This document shows, in pieces, positions 1 through 7,389 of a stretch of 64,000 nucleotides of DNA. The DNA is from Nitratireductor pacificus pht-3B. Its GTDB lineage: Bacteria; Pseudomonadota; Alphaproteobacteria; Rhizobiales; Rhizobiaceae. The notes below the pieces were generated by a model, which saw only the letters and a list, made by a program, of their open reading frames with translations, was not told where the DNA came from and made no database searches. Numbering within the stretch: position 1 is the first letter of the stretch; each line of letters opens with the position of its first letter. The position numbers and the translations under genes were made by a program. The stretch is from assembly GCF_000300335.1 (NCBI RefSeq), contig NZ_AMRM01000002.1, positions 186,001 to 250,000 on the forward strand, given 5' to 3'.

Positions 1-236
1 TTGTCGACATTGGGCGCCCAGTCGAGATCCATGTCGGCGCCCATCAGCGCCTGGTCGCCGACCTCGAGCCAGCAATGCATCAGCCAGCTCTTGTGCTTCT
101 CGTCGCTGAACGGCATGTCGGGCGGCCCGTCGCCATAGGGCATGGCGGCGGTGATCTCGCCGCCCAGCACCTTGGCGTAGAATTCGAATGCCTCGCGGCA
201 CTGGCCCTGGAAACTGAGGCTGGTCACGATCTTCAT
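1..236 (-). CDS. VOC-family (PhnB-like) protein, 3' end cut by window edge
   Basis: The protein starts at 236 on the minus strand (MKIVTSLSFQGQCREAFEFY) and runs out of the window at base 1, so only about 78 N-terminal residues are visible. The pattern of a beta strand, 'FQGQCREAFEFYAKVLGGEI', then an acidic MPF-containing stretch is typical of PhnB-like vicinal-oxygen-chelate proteins. Most of these have no known substrate; relatives include glyoxalase and bleomycin-resistance folds. AGGAGA-like bases lie just upstream of the ATG. It is followed, on the same strand and upstream, by a second VOC gene, so the two may be cotranscribed. No catalytic assignment is possible. Confidence 0.75.
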   Translation of the reverse strand, partial: MKIVTSLSFQGQCREAFEFYAKVLGGEITAAMPYGDGPPDMPFSDEKHKSWLMHCWLEVGDQALMGADMDLDWAPNVD

Positions 237-268
237 GTCGGTCTCCTTTCGGTCGGGATGTCGATGCG

Positions 269-664
269 TCAGGGGAGATTGAGCTGCCAGGACACGCCGA
301 ACCGGTCGGCGACCCAGGCGAAGCGCCTGCTGAAACCGTAATCGTCGAGCGGCATCATCACGCTGCCGCCCTCCGACAGTTTTTCGTAAAGCCGTTCCTG
401 CTCGTCGCCCGACGCGCAATCGACGAAGAAGGACCAGGAGGGCGTGAAATCGAAGGCGTGCTCGACCGGGCTGTCGCTCGCCAGCACGCTCTGTCCGGCG
501 GCCGTGAAGCGGGCCAGCTTGACGCCGCCCTCCGCGCCCTGCTCGCCCTTCCGCCAGCGCGTGACCTCGAGCACCGCGCCGTCCTCGAACAGCGAGACAT
601 AGAGGTTCATCGCGGCTTCCGCATGGCCGCCCTGGAACATCAGGAATGGCTGCATCGTAGACAT
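269..664 (-). CDS. VOC-family (PhnB-like / 3-demethylubiquinone-type fold) protein
   Basis: A 131-residue protein beginning MSTMQPFLMFQGGHAEAAMN. The FQG-x-AEAAMNLYVSLF opening, the central 'VKLARFTAAGQSVLASDSP' strand pair and the end 'WVADRFGVSWQLNLP' are hallmarks of PhnB-like VOC proteins. Family members are small dimeric alpha-beta proteins, mostly of unknown substrate. An in-frame ATG exists five codons upstream, but GAGG seven bases before the ATG at 664 favours the shorter start. The gene lies 32 bp upstream of the VOC gene at the window edge on the same strand, so a two-gene operon is likely. Function beyond the fold cannot be stated. Confidence 0.8.
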   Translation of the reverse strand: MSTMQPFLMFQGGHAEAAMNLYVSLFEDGAVLEVTRWRKGEQGAEGGVKLARFTAAGQSVLASDSPVEHAFDFTPSWSFFVDCASGDEQERLYEKLSEGGSVMMPLDDYGFSRRFAWVADRFGVSWQLNLP

Positions 665-1142
665 GGTCGCCTCGTTCAACGGTGTTTCGCGTGGAGAGCG
701 GCGGTCGATGGCCGATACGGGCCGATGTCAGCGCGGGAAGGGGGCGGATGTCAACGGTTTTGGTGCTGGCTGCTGACAGGGGTGCTCATTTGGGGGGGCG
801 GTGTGAGGGAGTTGCCGACGTTGGTTTTCTTGGTGGGAAACTGGCGGCCGCATTGCGCCCCACTTCAGACGTTCAGGCAAATTCTGCCTTAGCTTGAAAG
901 CTGACCTTGAGAGCTAGATCAACAGATGTTCGCTGACCTGAGAAACCTGACTTCCTCCAGATTGGGTAGAGCCCGTCGATCCTTGAGGTGCTCCTCGATT
1001 TTGGAGCGCCCGTCTGGAGGATTTTCCGGGTTGTTGAGGTACTCCGGCCCACCACCGGCCCCACCATACACATTTATTCCCTTGATTGACGTAAGCTGGC
1101 AGACTTGCTGGAAGGTGGGTTTCCGAGTCGCTGAGGGATGCG
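665..1142. other. Gene-poor stretch upstream of the kinase gene
   Basis: About 480 bp between the VOC gene and the kinase gene. It holds one possible small minus-strand ORF (919-1071, listed separately) and a G7 run near 792. No tRNA, terminator or clear promoter is recognisable. Base composition looks less GC-biased than the flanking core genes, in keeping with the accessory character of the kinase/TPR patch. Confidence 0.5.
919..1071 (-). CDS. Possible small protein upstream of kinase (50 aa, hypothetical)
   Basis: A minus-strand reading frame with GTG start at 1071, preceded by AAGGGA six bases upstream, encodes about 50 residues starting VYGGAGGGPEYLNNPENPP and ending RFLRSANIC. The composition (PEY, NNPENPPDG, KIEEHLKDRR, NLEE) looks protein-like rather than a random shadow frame. 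No family is recognised. A competing ATG in another frame two bases upstream (MCMVGPVVG) shares the same ribosome-binding site and gives a less protein-like product. It is transcribed away from the kinase gene, so a regulatory or partner role is possible but unsupported. Confidence 0.3.
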   Translation of the reverse strand: MYGGAGGGPEYLNNPENPPDGRSKIEEHLKDRRALPNLEEVRFLRSANIC

Positions 1143-2243
1143 ATGACAAGTTCTGTGCAAATTCCGGCAGCATTCCGGTTGGTGGGAACGACCTTGCCGA
1201 ACGACTGGCAGGTAGTATCGCCGCTGAACTGGGAGCTTGACGCGAATACCGGGCTGCCACTCGGCGATGGCTATGGCAGTGGCGGAAATTTCGGCATCCC
1301 ATATGTCGTCCAGCGCAAAGAGCGAAAGGCCTTCCTAAAAGCGATTACTCTCCATCGTCTGAAAGGACGCGGCGACATTATCCAAGCAATGCGCGAAGTG
1401 ACCGATGTTGTGGAATTCGAACGCGAAATTCATCGCGTATGCGCCGACCACAGGATGGACCGGGTGGTTCAGGCTGTCGATGGCGGCCAAGTCTCTTTGG
1501 GTCAAAATATCGAGGACCAAGTCCCCTACATCATAATGGAATTGGCGGATGGCGATGTTCGTAGGCGGCTGCGCAAGATCGAGGAGGCGCAGATCATCGC
1601 CTGGAAGATGCGTGCTATGCATCATGCCGCTGTTGGCCTGTCTCAGCTGCACGGTCAGAGAATTGCGCATCAGGACCTAAAGCCATCGAACCTGATGAGC
1701 TTTGACGCCGAGAGCGGGTTCAAACTAGGGGATTTCGGCCGCTCAGTTAGGCAGGGTGTCGCTGCACCACATGAGGATTTCAACCATGCCGGCGACCCCT
1801 CATACGCGCCGCCGGAATTGATGTATGGGGAGCTTGATCCCGATTGGGTCCGGCGTCGCGTTGGGTGCGACATCTATATGCTTGGCGGTCTGCTCAGCTG
1901 GGCCTTTCTAGGTGAGGCAGCTACACCACTTCTTGTCCAGCGTCTCGCCCCAACTCATCGCCCGCTCGTCGCGAGAGGACAGTGGGTTGGAACCTATCGA
2001 GACGTTCTACCCTTCGTGCGGAGTAGTTTCACCGATCTCGTCAGCGATTTCGAGACGGCAGTACCAGAGTGGTTACGGGAAAAGCTCGTTCCCGCTTTCG
2101 TTCAGCTGACAGAACCTGACCCCCAGCTTCGTGGTCATCCGCTGGAGCGGAAAAGCAAGCACGGGTCTCAATTCTCGCTCACGCGATACATATCTCTGTT
2201 CAATACGTTGGCAGCGACGGCCAAGCTAAACGCGAAAGCATAG
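1143..2243 (+). CDS. Serine/threonine protein kinase (Hanks-type), soluble
   Basis: A 366-residue protein with a complete eukaryotic-like kinase core. It shows a glycine-rich segment near 41-51 (GDGYGSGGNFG), the ATP-binding lysine K66 in FLKAI, a candidate alpha-C glutamate at 93-95, a hinge-like IIMELADGD, a catalytic loop HQDLKPSN at 176-183 with base D178 and N183, DFG at 197-199, APPE at 222-225 and the F-helix aspartate D243. HQD replaces the usual HRD, which is tolerated in active kinases. There is no membrane segment, PASTA or other sensor domain; about 110 residues follow the core. The start has GAGGG five bases upstream. Its stop is two bases before a TPR gene, so the pair is certainly cotranscribed and the TPR protein is a natural substrate, sensor or scaffold. 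Similarity to known defence or signalling kinases was not testable here. Confidence 0.85.
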   Translation: MTSSVQIPAAFRLVGTTLPNDWQVVSPLNWELDANTGLPLGDGYGSGGNFGIPYVVQRKERKAFLKAITLHRLKGRGDIIQAMREVTDVVEFEREIHRVCADHRMDRVVQAVDGGQVSLGQNIEDQVPYIIMELADGDVRRRLRKIEEAQIIAWKMRAMHHAAVGLSQLHGQRIAHQDLKPSNLMSFDAESGFKLGDFGRSVRQGVAAPHEDFNHAGDPSYAPPELMYGELDPDWVRRRVGCDIYMLGGLLSWAFLGEAATPLLVQRLAPTHRPLVARGQWVGTYRDVLPFVRSSFTDLVSDFETAVPEWLREKLVPAFVQLTEPDPQLRGHPLERKSKHGSQFSLTRYISLFNTLAATAKLNAKA

Positions 2244-2245
2244 AA

Positions 2246-3832
2246 TTGATATTTGCCCAAGACCCGAAGCGGCTCCTCGTACCGCGCTGGCGCAGCGTCT
2301 CTGATACAATCAGGGCGGGCGAGTTGGACGCGTTGCCGGGAAAACCCGCCCTTGGCGCGGTAGAGTTGGCTGAACAAGGGAAGCGCGAGTTCTCGCAGAA
2401 GCAGGCTCGCTGGGCGGAAACCCTGAAGGTTGAGGATGCCGAGGAGCTTGTCGCGGCCGCAATCGTGTCGGGCGTGACAACCAACGAGGTTTGCCGAGCA
2501 GCGGCCGCCATCCTTAAGGATCCGGCTGCGCAGAGCGGATCAAGGCGGCTAGCCCAAGGGATACTTGAACCGCTTCCGCAGGACGCCCCTAGACCGGCGT
2601 TGGTCACCCGGGCGGAAATTCAGCAGTTGAAGCGGCTAGTCGTAAAGTCTCCACATGATGCGCTTCGCGTCGCTGAGCTCTCTCGCCTCTACACGTTGTT
2701 AGGGCAGCGCAAGCCAGCGATCGTCGCCATGCGCCGCGCGTTGGCTCTGGCGGACACCAATCGCTACGTACTGCGTTCCGCCGTGAGATTGTTGATCCAT
2801 GTTGGACGTGAAGACGAGGCCGCAGCCCTGATAGCCGACCACGGGCTAACCGAACGTGATCCTTGGTTGATGGCGGCCGCTGTCGGTGCGGCACAGGCAG
2901 CTGGTCACGGCGGCAGGCTGATGCGTGCAGCAAGCCGAATGGTCATGAGCGACAACCATTCTGCATTTTCTCTTTCAGAGCTGCGAGCGAGCTTGGCAAC
3001 TGAACACCTTAATGCCGGCGAGATAAAGCTTGCGCGCCGCCAGTTCCGGCTAAGCCTGAAGGCGCCGACGGAGAACGCATTGGCACAGGCCAAGTGGGCG
3101 CAAGGAGTGGATAAGGCGATCGAAATCTCTTCCGATCTAATGGGGCGTCCAGAGGCGCACGAGGCACATGCGCTTGACACCGCCCGGATAGGCCACTGGG
3201 AAAGGAGCCTCGTCGCCACGGGCGAATGGAAGGCCGACGAGCGCTTTTCAGGCAAGCCGTTCGTTCATGCGAGCTGGATATCCACCGGCCCGCTGAACAG
3301 TCCCGCGGACGCTCTGCCGTGGCTGCAAGAGGGTCTTGTTGCCAACCCGGATGATCCCAGCCTGCTTAACAACCTGGCTGTGGCTAAGGCAATGCTCGGC
3401 GACCTAGACAGAGCCGACGACGCGCTCACACGAGCACGAAAGAATGCGGAGGATGATGCCTTCCCGTTGATCTTAGCCGCCACGGAGGGACTAATTGCTT
3501 TCCGGCGCGGGGATCCCATTTCAGGGGCAGCACTCTACCAACAAGCACTGTCAACCTGCGTAGAAAAAAGGCTTCCGCACCAGTGGCTGCGCGTCGCGGC
3601 ATATCTCGCGCGTGAACTCGCGGCGATTGATTTTCGCTATGCGAAAGCAACACTCGATCAGATCGAGATCGTAGAAACTGAGATGCGCAAGCGAGGGCAC
3701 ACGATTTCACAAGAAATCTCGGCAGTTACTAACAGCGTACGGGATTCCACTGAAAAGGAAGTGACGGATAACGAGTGGAACTGGGACCTTAGCATCCTAT
3801 CCAAGCTTCGGGATAGCCTTCTGTTGAACTGA
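2246..3832 (+). CDS. Large TPR-repeat protein paired with the kinase
   Basis: A 528-residue, alanine- and leucine-rich helical protein starting at a TTG two bases after the kinase stop (MIFAQDPKRLLVPRW). TPR-like helix pairs are visible at about 125-200 (SRLYTLLGQRKPAIVAMRRA, then RLLIHVGREDEAAALIADHG) and again at about 350-440 (NNLAVAKAMLGDLDRADDAL and the following repeat). No signal peptide, membrane span or enzymatic motif is seen. TPR arrays bind partner proteins or peptides. The tight linkage implies a role with the upstream kinase, perhaps translationally coupled. The first 120 residues match no family recognised here. Codon use is more mixed than in neighbouring core genes, suggesting horizontal origin. 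Confidence 0.75.
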   Translation: MIFAQDPKRLLVPRWRSVSDTIRAGELDALPGKPALGAVELAEQGKREFSQKQARWAETLKVEDAEELVAAAIVSGVTTNEVCRAAAAILKDPAAQSGSRRLAQGILEPLPQDAPRPALVTRAEIQQLKRLVVKSPHDALRVAELSRLYTLLGQRKPAIVAMRRALALADTNRYVLRSAVRLLIHVGREDEAAALIADHGLTERDPWLMAAAVGAAQAAGHGGRLMRAASRMVMSDNHSAFSLSELRASLATEHLNAGEIKLARRQFRLSLKAPTENALAQAKWAQGVDKAIEISSDLMGRPEAHEAHALDTARIGHWERSLVATGEWKADERFSGKPFVHASWISTGPLNSPADALPWLQEGLVANPDDPSLLNNLAVAKAMLGDLDRADDALTRARKNAEDDAFPLILAATEGLIAFRRGDPISGAALYQQALSTCVEKRLPHQWLRVAAYLARELAAIDFRYAKATLDQIEIVETEMRKRGHTISQEISAVTNSVRDSTEKEVTDNEWNWDLSILSKLRDSLLLN

Positions 3833-3888
3833 AGATGCTGACTTGGAGTGGACTTCCGTCGCCGTCTCCGCGTGTGTTCGTCGCGGCC

Positions 3889-4005
3889 ATGAAGGAGATG
3901 ACTGACCACGCCGCGCTCACGCGGAAAAAGGCCGATATGGCGAAGGAAGCTGCAAGAGCGGCTAAGGCGTCGGGATGGCTGCCGGCGCCGCTGCGGCCCA
4001 AGGGT
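3889..4005 (+). pseudogene. Possible remnant of a ParB-like protein C-terminus
   Basis: This stretch encodes MKEMTDHAALTRKKADM and shortly after GWLPAPLRPKG, an alanine/lysine-rich helix ending in a Trp-Leu-Pro-x-Pro-Leu-Arg motif. From memory, similar endings occur in plasmid-type ParB/RepB-like proteins. Downstream the frame becomes low-complexity nonsense, while another frame reads QGYKIKKLA followed by a stop, as if a frameshift had occurred. No start, no N-terminal ParB domain and no partner ParA are present. Treat the family name as a guess; what is visible is only a short protein-like fragment just after the TPR gene. Confidence 0.2.
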
Positions 4006-4396
4006 ACAAGATCAAGAAGCTGGCCTAACTGCGATTCGGCGAGGCACCATTGCGGCACGCTGCCTCAGTTAAAGTGGTTGAAACGCGGACCAAGGGATCA
4101 TGCGAGCCGATTGACGCGCCTGCAAATGTATGAACCACCACGCTCTGGGCTGGTGCCTTGACCAGTCGCGAAAAGAACCTCTCGTCCATGATCAAAGAAC
4201 TCGGTTCGTTGGTGGCATCGAACTGCTCGCCTCGAAGGTTGTCGAGCAGCTTCGCTGACGGGTCAGTGACAGGTCTCGGGCGGCGGACGACGCACTTCGG
4301 ACGACCGCAATGGGGTCGCATGCCGAACGTCGACTTTCCGAGTATCTCTTCCAGAACCGGACTGTCGGAACACGGCCCCTTCTAGCCACTTACTAA
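4006..4396. other. Gene-poor debris between TPR gene and MDR gene
   Basis: About 390 bp with short open frames on both strands, none with a convincing start, ribosome-binding site and protein-like composition together. No inverted repeats, tRNA or transposase fragment were recognised. With the ParB-like fragment it probably marks decayed accessory DNA at the right edge of the kinase/TPR patch. Confidence 0.45.
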
Positions 4397-4406
4397 CCCC
4401 CCCCCC
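4397..4406. repeat. C10 homopolymer tract
   Basis: Ten consecutive C bases directly abut the stop codon of the minus-strand MDR gene. On the coding strand this is a G10 run immediately after the stop. It is outside the coding sequence, so it cannot switch the frame of that protein, but a slippage-prone tract here is unusual; a second, longer one occurs at 53505. Confidence 0.9.
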
Positions 4407-5384
4407 TCACCCCATCTCCACCACCACATTCCCCACCACCTCGCCCTTCTCCACCGCCTCATGCGCCTTCACGATCTCGTCGAGGCCGTAGCGCGCGCCG
4501 ATCAGGTGCTTTAGGCTGTTCTTCGCCAGCATCTCCGACAGGCCGTTCAGCGCCGCCTCGCGCTCGGCCGGCTGCAGCTCGTAGACCAGGAACATCTGCA
4601 GGGTGAGGCTGCTCGCGAGCATGGTCGGGAAGGAGACGGGAACGTCGCCGGCGAGGCTCGAGCCGTAGCAGACGGCCTTACCGTGCGCCGCCAGCGCGCC
4701 ATTGGAGACGATCGCCGCGGTCGCATAGAAATCCATGTCGATCAGCCCGTCGGCGCCCTTGCCGCCGGTCAGGCCCTTGACCGTCGCGGCGACGTCCTTG
4801 GCCTTGTAGTCGATGACGAAATCGGCGCCCGCCGCGCGCGCATGGGCGGCGCGGGCGGGCGAGGCGGTGCTGATCACGCGCGCCCCGCGCATCTTGGCGA
4901 TCTGCACCGCGTAATGGCCGACCGCCGAGCCGGCGCCGATCACCAGCAGCGTCCTGCCGCGTATGTCGCCATGCAGGGCAACGGCGTGGATCGCCGTCAT
5001 CGCCGGAATGCCGAGGCATGCGCCGGTGGCGAAGTCGATACCGTCGGGCAGGGGAACGGCCTGCGCCTCGGGCAGGGCGATCCATTCGGCGGCGGTGCCA
5101 TGCGGGCGGCGCCACTGGCCGTTCCACACCCAGACGCGCTGGCCGATCCGGCCATGGTCGACGCCGCCGCCCACCGCGTCGATGACGCCCGCGCCGTCGC
5201 TGTGCGGGATGATGCGCTCCGCGCCGGGCGGCCGGTTGCGCCGGGATTTGACGTCCGACGGGTTGACGCCCGAGGCGTGGAGCCGCACGCGCACCTCGCC
5301 GGGTTCCGGCAGCGGCACCGGCCGCTCGCCGACCTTCAAGACGTCGCGCGCCGCGCCGTTGCGCTCATACCAGGCCGCCTTCAT
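4407..5384 (-). CDS. NADPH:quinone reductase-like MDR-superfamily oxidoreductase
   Basis: A 325-residue medium-chain dehydrogenase/reductase of the zinc-free quinone oxidoreductase type. It has the N-terminal GroES-like part (LPEPGEVRVRLHASGVNPSDVK), the cofactor-binding fold near the middle (LLVIGAGSAVGHYAVQIAK, an AxxGxxG-like NADP motif), and a C-terminal 'GLDEIVKAHEAVEKGEVVGNVVV' typical of the family. Such enzymes reduce quinones or enals with NADPH. The ATG at 5384 is preceded by GGAGGGGAG, which supports it over an upstream in-frame GTG. It is monocistronic, facing away from the divergent glutamine-synthetase-family gene. The substrate is unknown. Confidence 0.85.
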   Translation of the reverse strand: MKAAWYERNGAARDVLKVGERPVPLPEPGEVRVRLHASGVNPSDVKSRRNRPPGAERIIPHSDGAGVIDAVGGGVDHGRIGQRVWVWNGQWRRPHGTAAEWIALPEAQAVPLPDGIDFATGACLGIPAMTAIHAVALHGDIRGRTLLVIGAGSAVGHYAVQIAKMRGARVISTASPARAAHARAAGADFVIDYKAKDVAATVKGLTGGKGADGLIDMDFYATAAIVSNGALAAHGKAVCYGSSLAGDVPVSFPTMLASSLTLQMFLVYELQPAEREAALNGLSEMLAKNSLKHLIGARYGLDEIVKAHEAVEKGEVVGNVVVEMG

Positions 5385-5505
5385 CTCCCCTCCCACGCCG
5401 CGAAGGGCGCCCCGCAGAGCGCCGTGCCGCGGCTGTCGCCGTCATTGACATTCTCCGGACATCCGGCGCAGGCTCGGTCACCTTCAACAGCGACAAGGGC
5501 CCATC

Positions 5506-6996
5506 TTGAGACATCCGGCAACCGGTCTCGACGAGAACCGTAAGAGCAGTTCGTCCGTTCCGCCAGCGGCCCGTGGGCGCAATCCGCAGAATCCGGTGGA
5601 AGCCGCCGCCGCCGGGGGCACAAAACCCTCCGAAGGCTTCATCTCCGCCGACCACGAGGCCGAATACCGCGCCTTCGTCGAAAAACATCCCGACATCGAG
5701 GCGGTGGAATTCCTGCTGGTCGATCCGAACGGCATCATCCGCGGCAAATGGGCGCCGGGCGACAGTCTGAAGAAGGCCTTTCAGGAAGGCGTCAATTTTC
5801 CCATGTCGCTGCACGGGCTGGATGTCTGGGGCCGCGAGGTGGAGGAAACGGGCCTGCACATCGAGACCGGCGACAAGGACGGCTATTGCCGCGCCACGCG
5901 CGGCTCGCTCGCCATCGTGCCCTGGGCCAAGCGCAAGACGGCGCAGGTGCTCCTGCAGACCTTCACGCCGGAGGGCGAGCCGTTCATGGCCTGCCCGCGC
6001 CAGGTGCTGAAGCATAAGGTGGCCGAGGCCCATGCGCGCGGCTTCTTCCCCGTCGCCGCCTTCGAGCTGGAATTCTACCTGCTCGACCCGTCGAAGGAGG
6101 ACAGCGCCGGCATGCCGGCGCCGCTCGGGACGGGCGAGGGGCCGGACCGGCTGCGCATGTACGGCCTCGACGACCTGGCGGAGAACGCCGCCCTGTTCGA
6201 CATGATCCGCGACGCGGCCGACGCGCAGAACCTGCCGATCGACACGATCATCAAGGAGGCGGCGCCCGGCCAGTTCGAGGTCAATCTGAAGCACCGCGCC
6301 GACCCGCTGCGGGCGGCCGACGACGTCATCCTCCTGCGCCGCATCGTCATGGGCTGCGCCCGGGCGCACGGGCTGACGGCCACCTTCATGGCCAAGCCCT
6401 TCATCGACTATGCGGGCAACGGCATGCATGTGCACACCTCGCTGCTCGACGGCGACGGGGCGAATGTCTTCGCCGGGGCGGACGGGCGGGCACGGCTCGA
6501 ATCGGCGGTCGCCGGCCTGATCAAGACCATGCCGGAATCGCTGATCCTCTACATCAACACCTGGAACGGCTTTCGCCGCATCACGCCCGGCTCCTACGCG
6601 CCGACCCATGCGGTCTGGGCGGAGAACAACCGCTCGGTGGCCCTGCGCATTCCCGTCTCGACGGAGGAGAACCGCCGCGTCGAGCACCGCATCTCCGGCG
6701 CCGACGCCAATCCCTATCTGGTCATGGCGGCCATCATCCAGGGCATGATGGAGGGCATCGACAGCGGCGCAAAGCCACCGCCGCCGGTGGAAGGGAGCGC
6801 CTATGACGAGACAGCGGACCTCGGGCGCGAGCTGCCCGACGACATGGACGACGCCCTGCAGCTTGCTTCGCGGAGTGCCTTCCTCGACCGTGCCTTGGGG
6901 CCGCTTCTCGCCAAGGTTTACCGCGACCTGAAGCGCGCCGAGATCATCGCCTTCTGGAGCGAGATCACGCCGCTGGAGCGCACGACCTATCTGTGA
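5506..6996 (+). CDS. Glutamine synthetase-family enzyme, probably gamma-glutamylpolyamine synthetase
   Basis: A 496-residue class I glutamine-synthetase-fold ligase. The N-terminal beta-grasp segment is near 50-130 (VEFLLVDPNGIIRGKW). The catalytic domain contains FELEFYLLD (metal and glutamate ligands), EAAPGQFEVNLKH, GNGMHVHTSL, NRSVALRIP and VEHRISGADANPYL. These match PuuA/GlnA-like enzymes that ligate glutamate to putrescine or other amines using ATP, rather than housekeeping GlnA. The neighbouring putrescine-type ABC importer supports a polyamine role. The start is uncertain: the TTG at 5506 gives the longest form, and a GTG at 5596 lies just before the conserved domain. The other Puu pathway genes (oxidase, dehydrogenase, hydrolase) are not adjacent. 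Confidence 0.8.
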   Translation: MRHPATGLDENRKSSSSVPPAARGRNPQNPVEAAAAGGTKPSEGFISADHEAEYRAFVEKHPDIEAVEFLLVDPNGIIRGKWAPGDSLKKAFQEGVNFPMSLHGLDVWGREVEETGLHIETGDKDGYCRATRGSLAIVPWAKRKTAQVLLQTFTPEGEPFMACPRQVLKHKVAEAHARGFFPVAAFELEFYLLDPSKEDSAGMPAPLGTGEGPDRLRMYGLDDLAENAALFDMIRDAADAQNLPIDTIIKEAAPGQFEVNLKHRADPLRAADDVILLRRIVMGCARAHGLTATFMAKPFIDYAGNGMHVHTSLLDGDGANVFAGADGRARLESAVAGLIKTMPESLILYINTWNGFRRITPGSYAPTHAVWAENNRSVALRIPVSTEENRRVEHRISGADANPYLVMAAIIQGMMEGIDSGAKPPPPVEGSAYDETADLGRELPDDMDDALQLASRSAFLDRALGPLLAKVYRDLKRAEIIAFWSEITPLERTTYL

Positions 6997-7020
6997 CGGC
7001 AGGCTTCGGGTGCAACTTTG

Positions 7021-7065
7021 CGCCATTCAGGCATGGATCCCCGGGGCAAGCCCGGGATGACGAGC
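7021..7065. repeat. Palindromic intergenic repeat, copy 1
   Basis: The bases CATTCAGGCATGGATCCCC are followed by GGGGCAAGCCCGGGATGACGA. This is an inverted copy of the element at 7157-7205 (TCGTCATCCTCGG, then CGAGGATCCATGCCTGAA). Such 'GTCATCC...GGATCCATGCC' elements are common in intergenic DNA of alphaproteobacteria. The two copies fill much of the gap between the ligase gene and potF. Confidence 0.65.
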
Positions 7066-7096
7066 GGATGGGGATAGCATGCCAATCTCGAGCCTC

Positions 7097-7173
7097 GGCG
7101 GCTTACGCAAACATCTGCGCCATTCGCCACCCTCCACGGCTTACGCAGACGCTTGTGTCATTCGTCATCCTCG
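7097..7173. repeat. Short degenerate direct repeat (two units)
   Basis: Two units beginning GGCTTACGCA, at about 7100 and 7138, each continue with a short variable part and then CATTCG-CA-CCTC. The unit length is about 38 bp. The second unit runs into the palindromic element at 7157. The function is unknown; it probably derives from duplication of repeat flanks. Confidence 0.55.
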
Positions 7174-7205
7174 GGCCCCGACCCGAGGATCCATGCCTGA
7201 ACGCC
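7157..7205. repeat. Palindromic intergenic repeat, copy 2
   Basis: This copy contains a 7-bp stem, CCTCGGG (7169-7175) with CCCGAGG (7182-7188), followed by ATCCATGCCTGAACG. It is inverted relative to copy 1 at 7021. The remaining 180 bp up to potF show no gene; promoter elements for potF presumably lie there, but no strong consensus was picked out. Confidence 0.65.
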
Positions 7206-7389
7206 GACACTCCCGCAAACCGGGAAATTCCAGCCGCACGGGCGGTGCACCGGCATCCGCGAAAACCTGTGAACGGCGCGGAAATTTGCCGCTTGTCGCA
7301 TTCCCGAAACGACAATAGGGTTGAACGAAACAAGCGGGTTCCGGCTTCCACATGCCGGGGTAGTAAAACGTCCCTAGGGGAGAGAAATC

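Noticed and set aside
4025-4321. Minus-strand frame of 98 codons near the MDR gene
   Set aside because: No ribosome-binding site or recognisable domain; the start region is arginine/cysteine rich, and overlapping frames on the other strand look equally likely.
5365-7026. Long minus-strand frame opposite the glutamine-synthetase-family gene
   Set aside because: Arginine/valine/glycine-rich shadow of a high-GC gene; the plus strand encodes recognisable conserved motifs.
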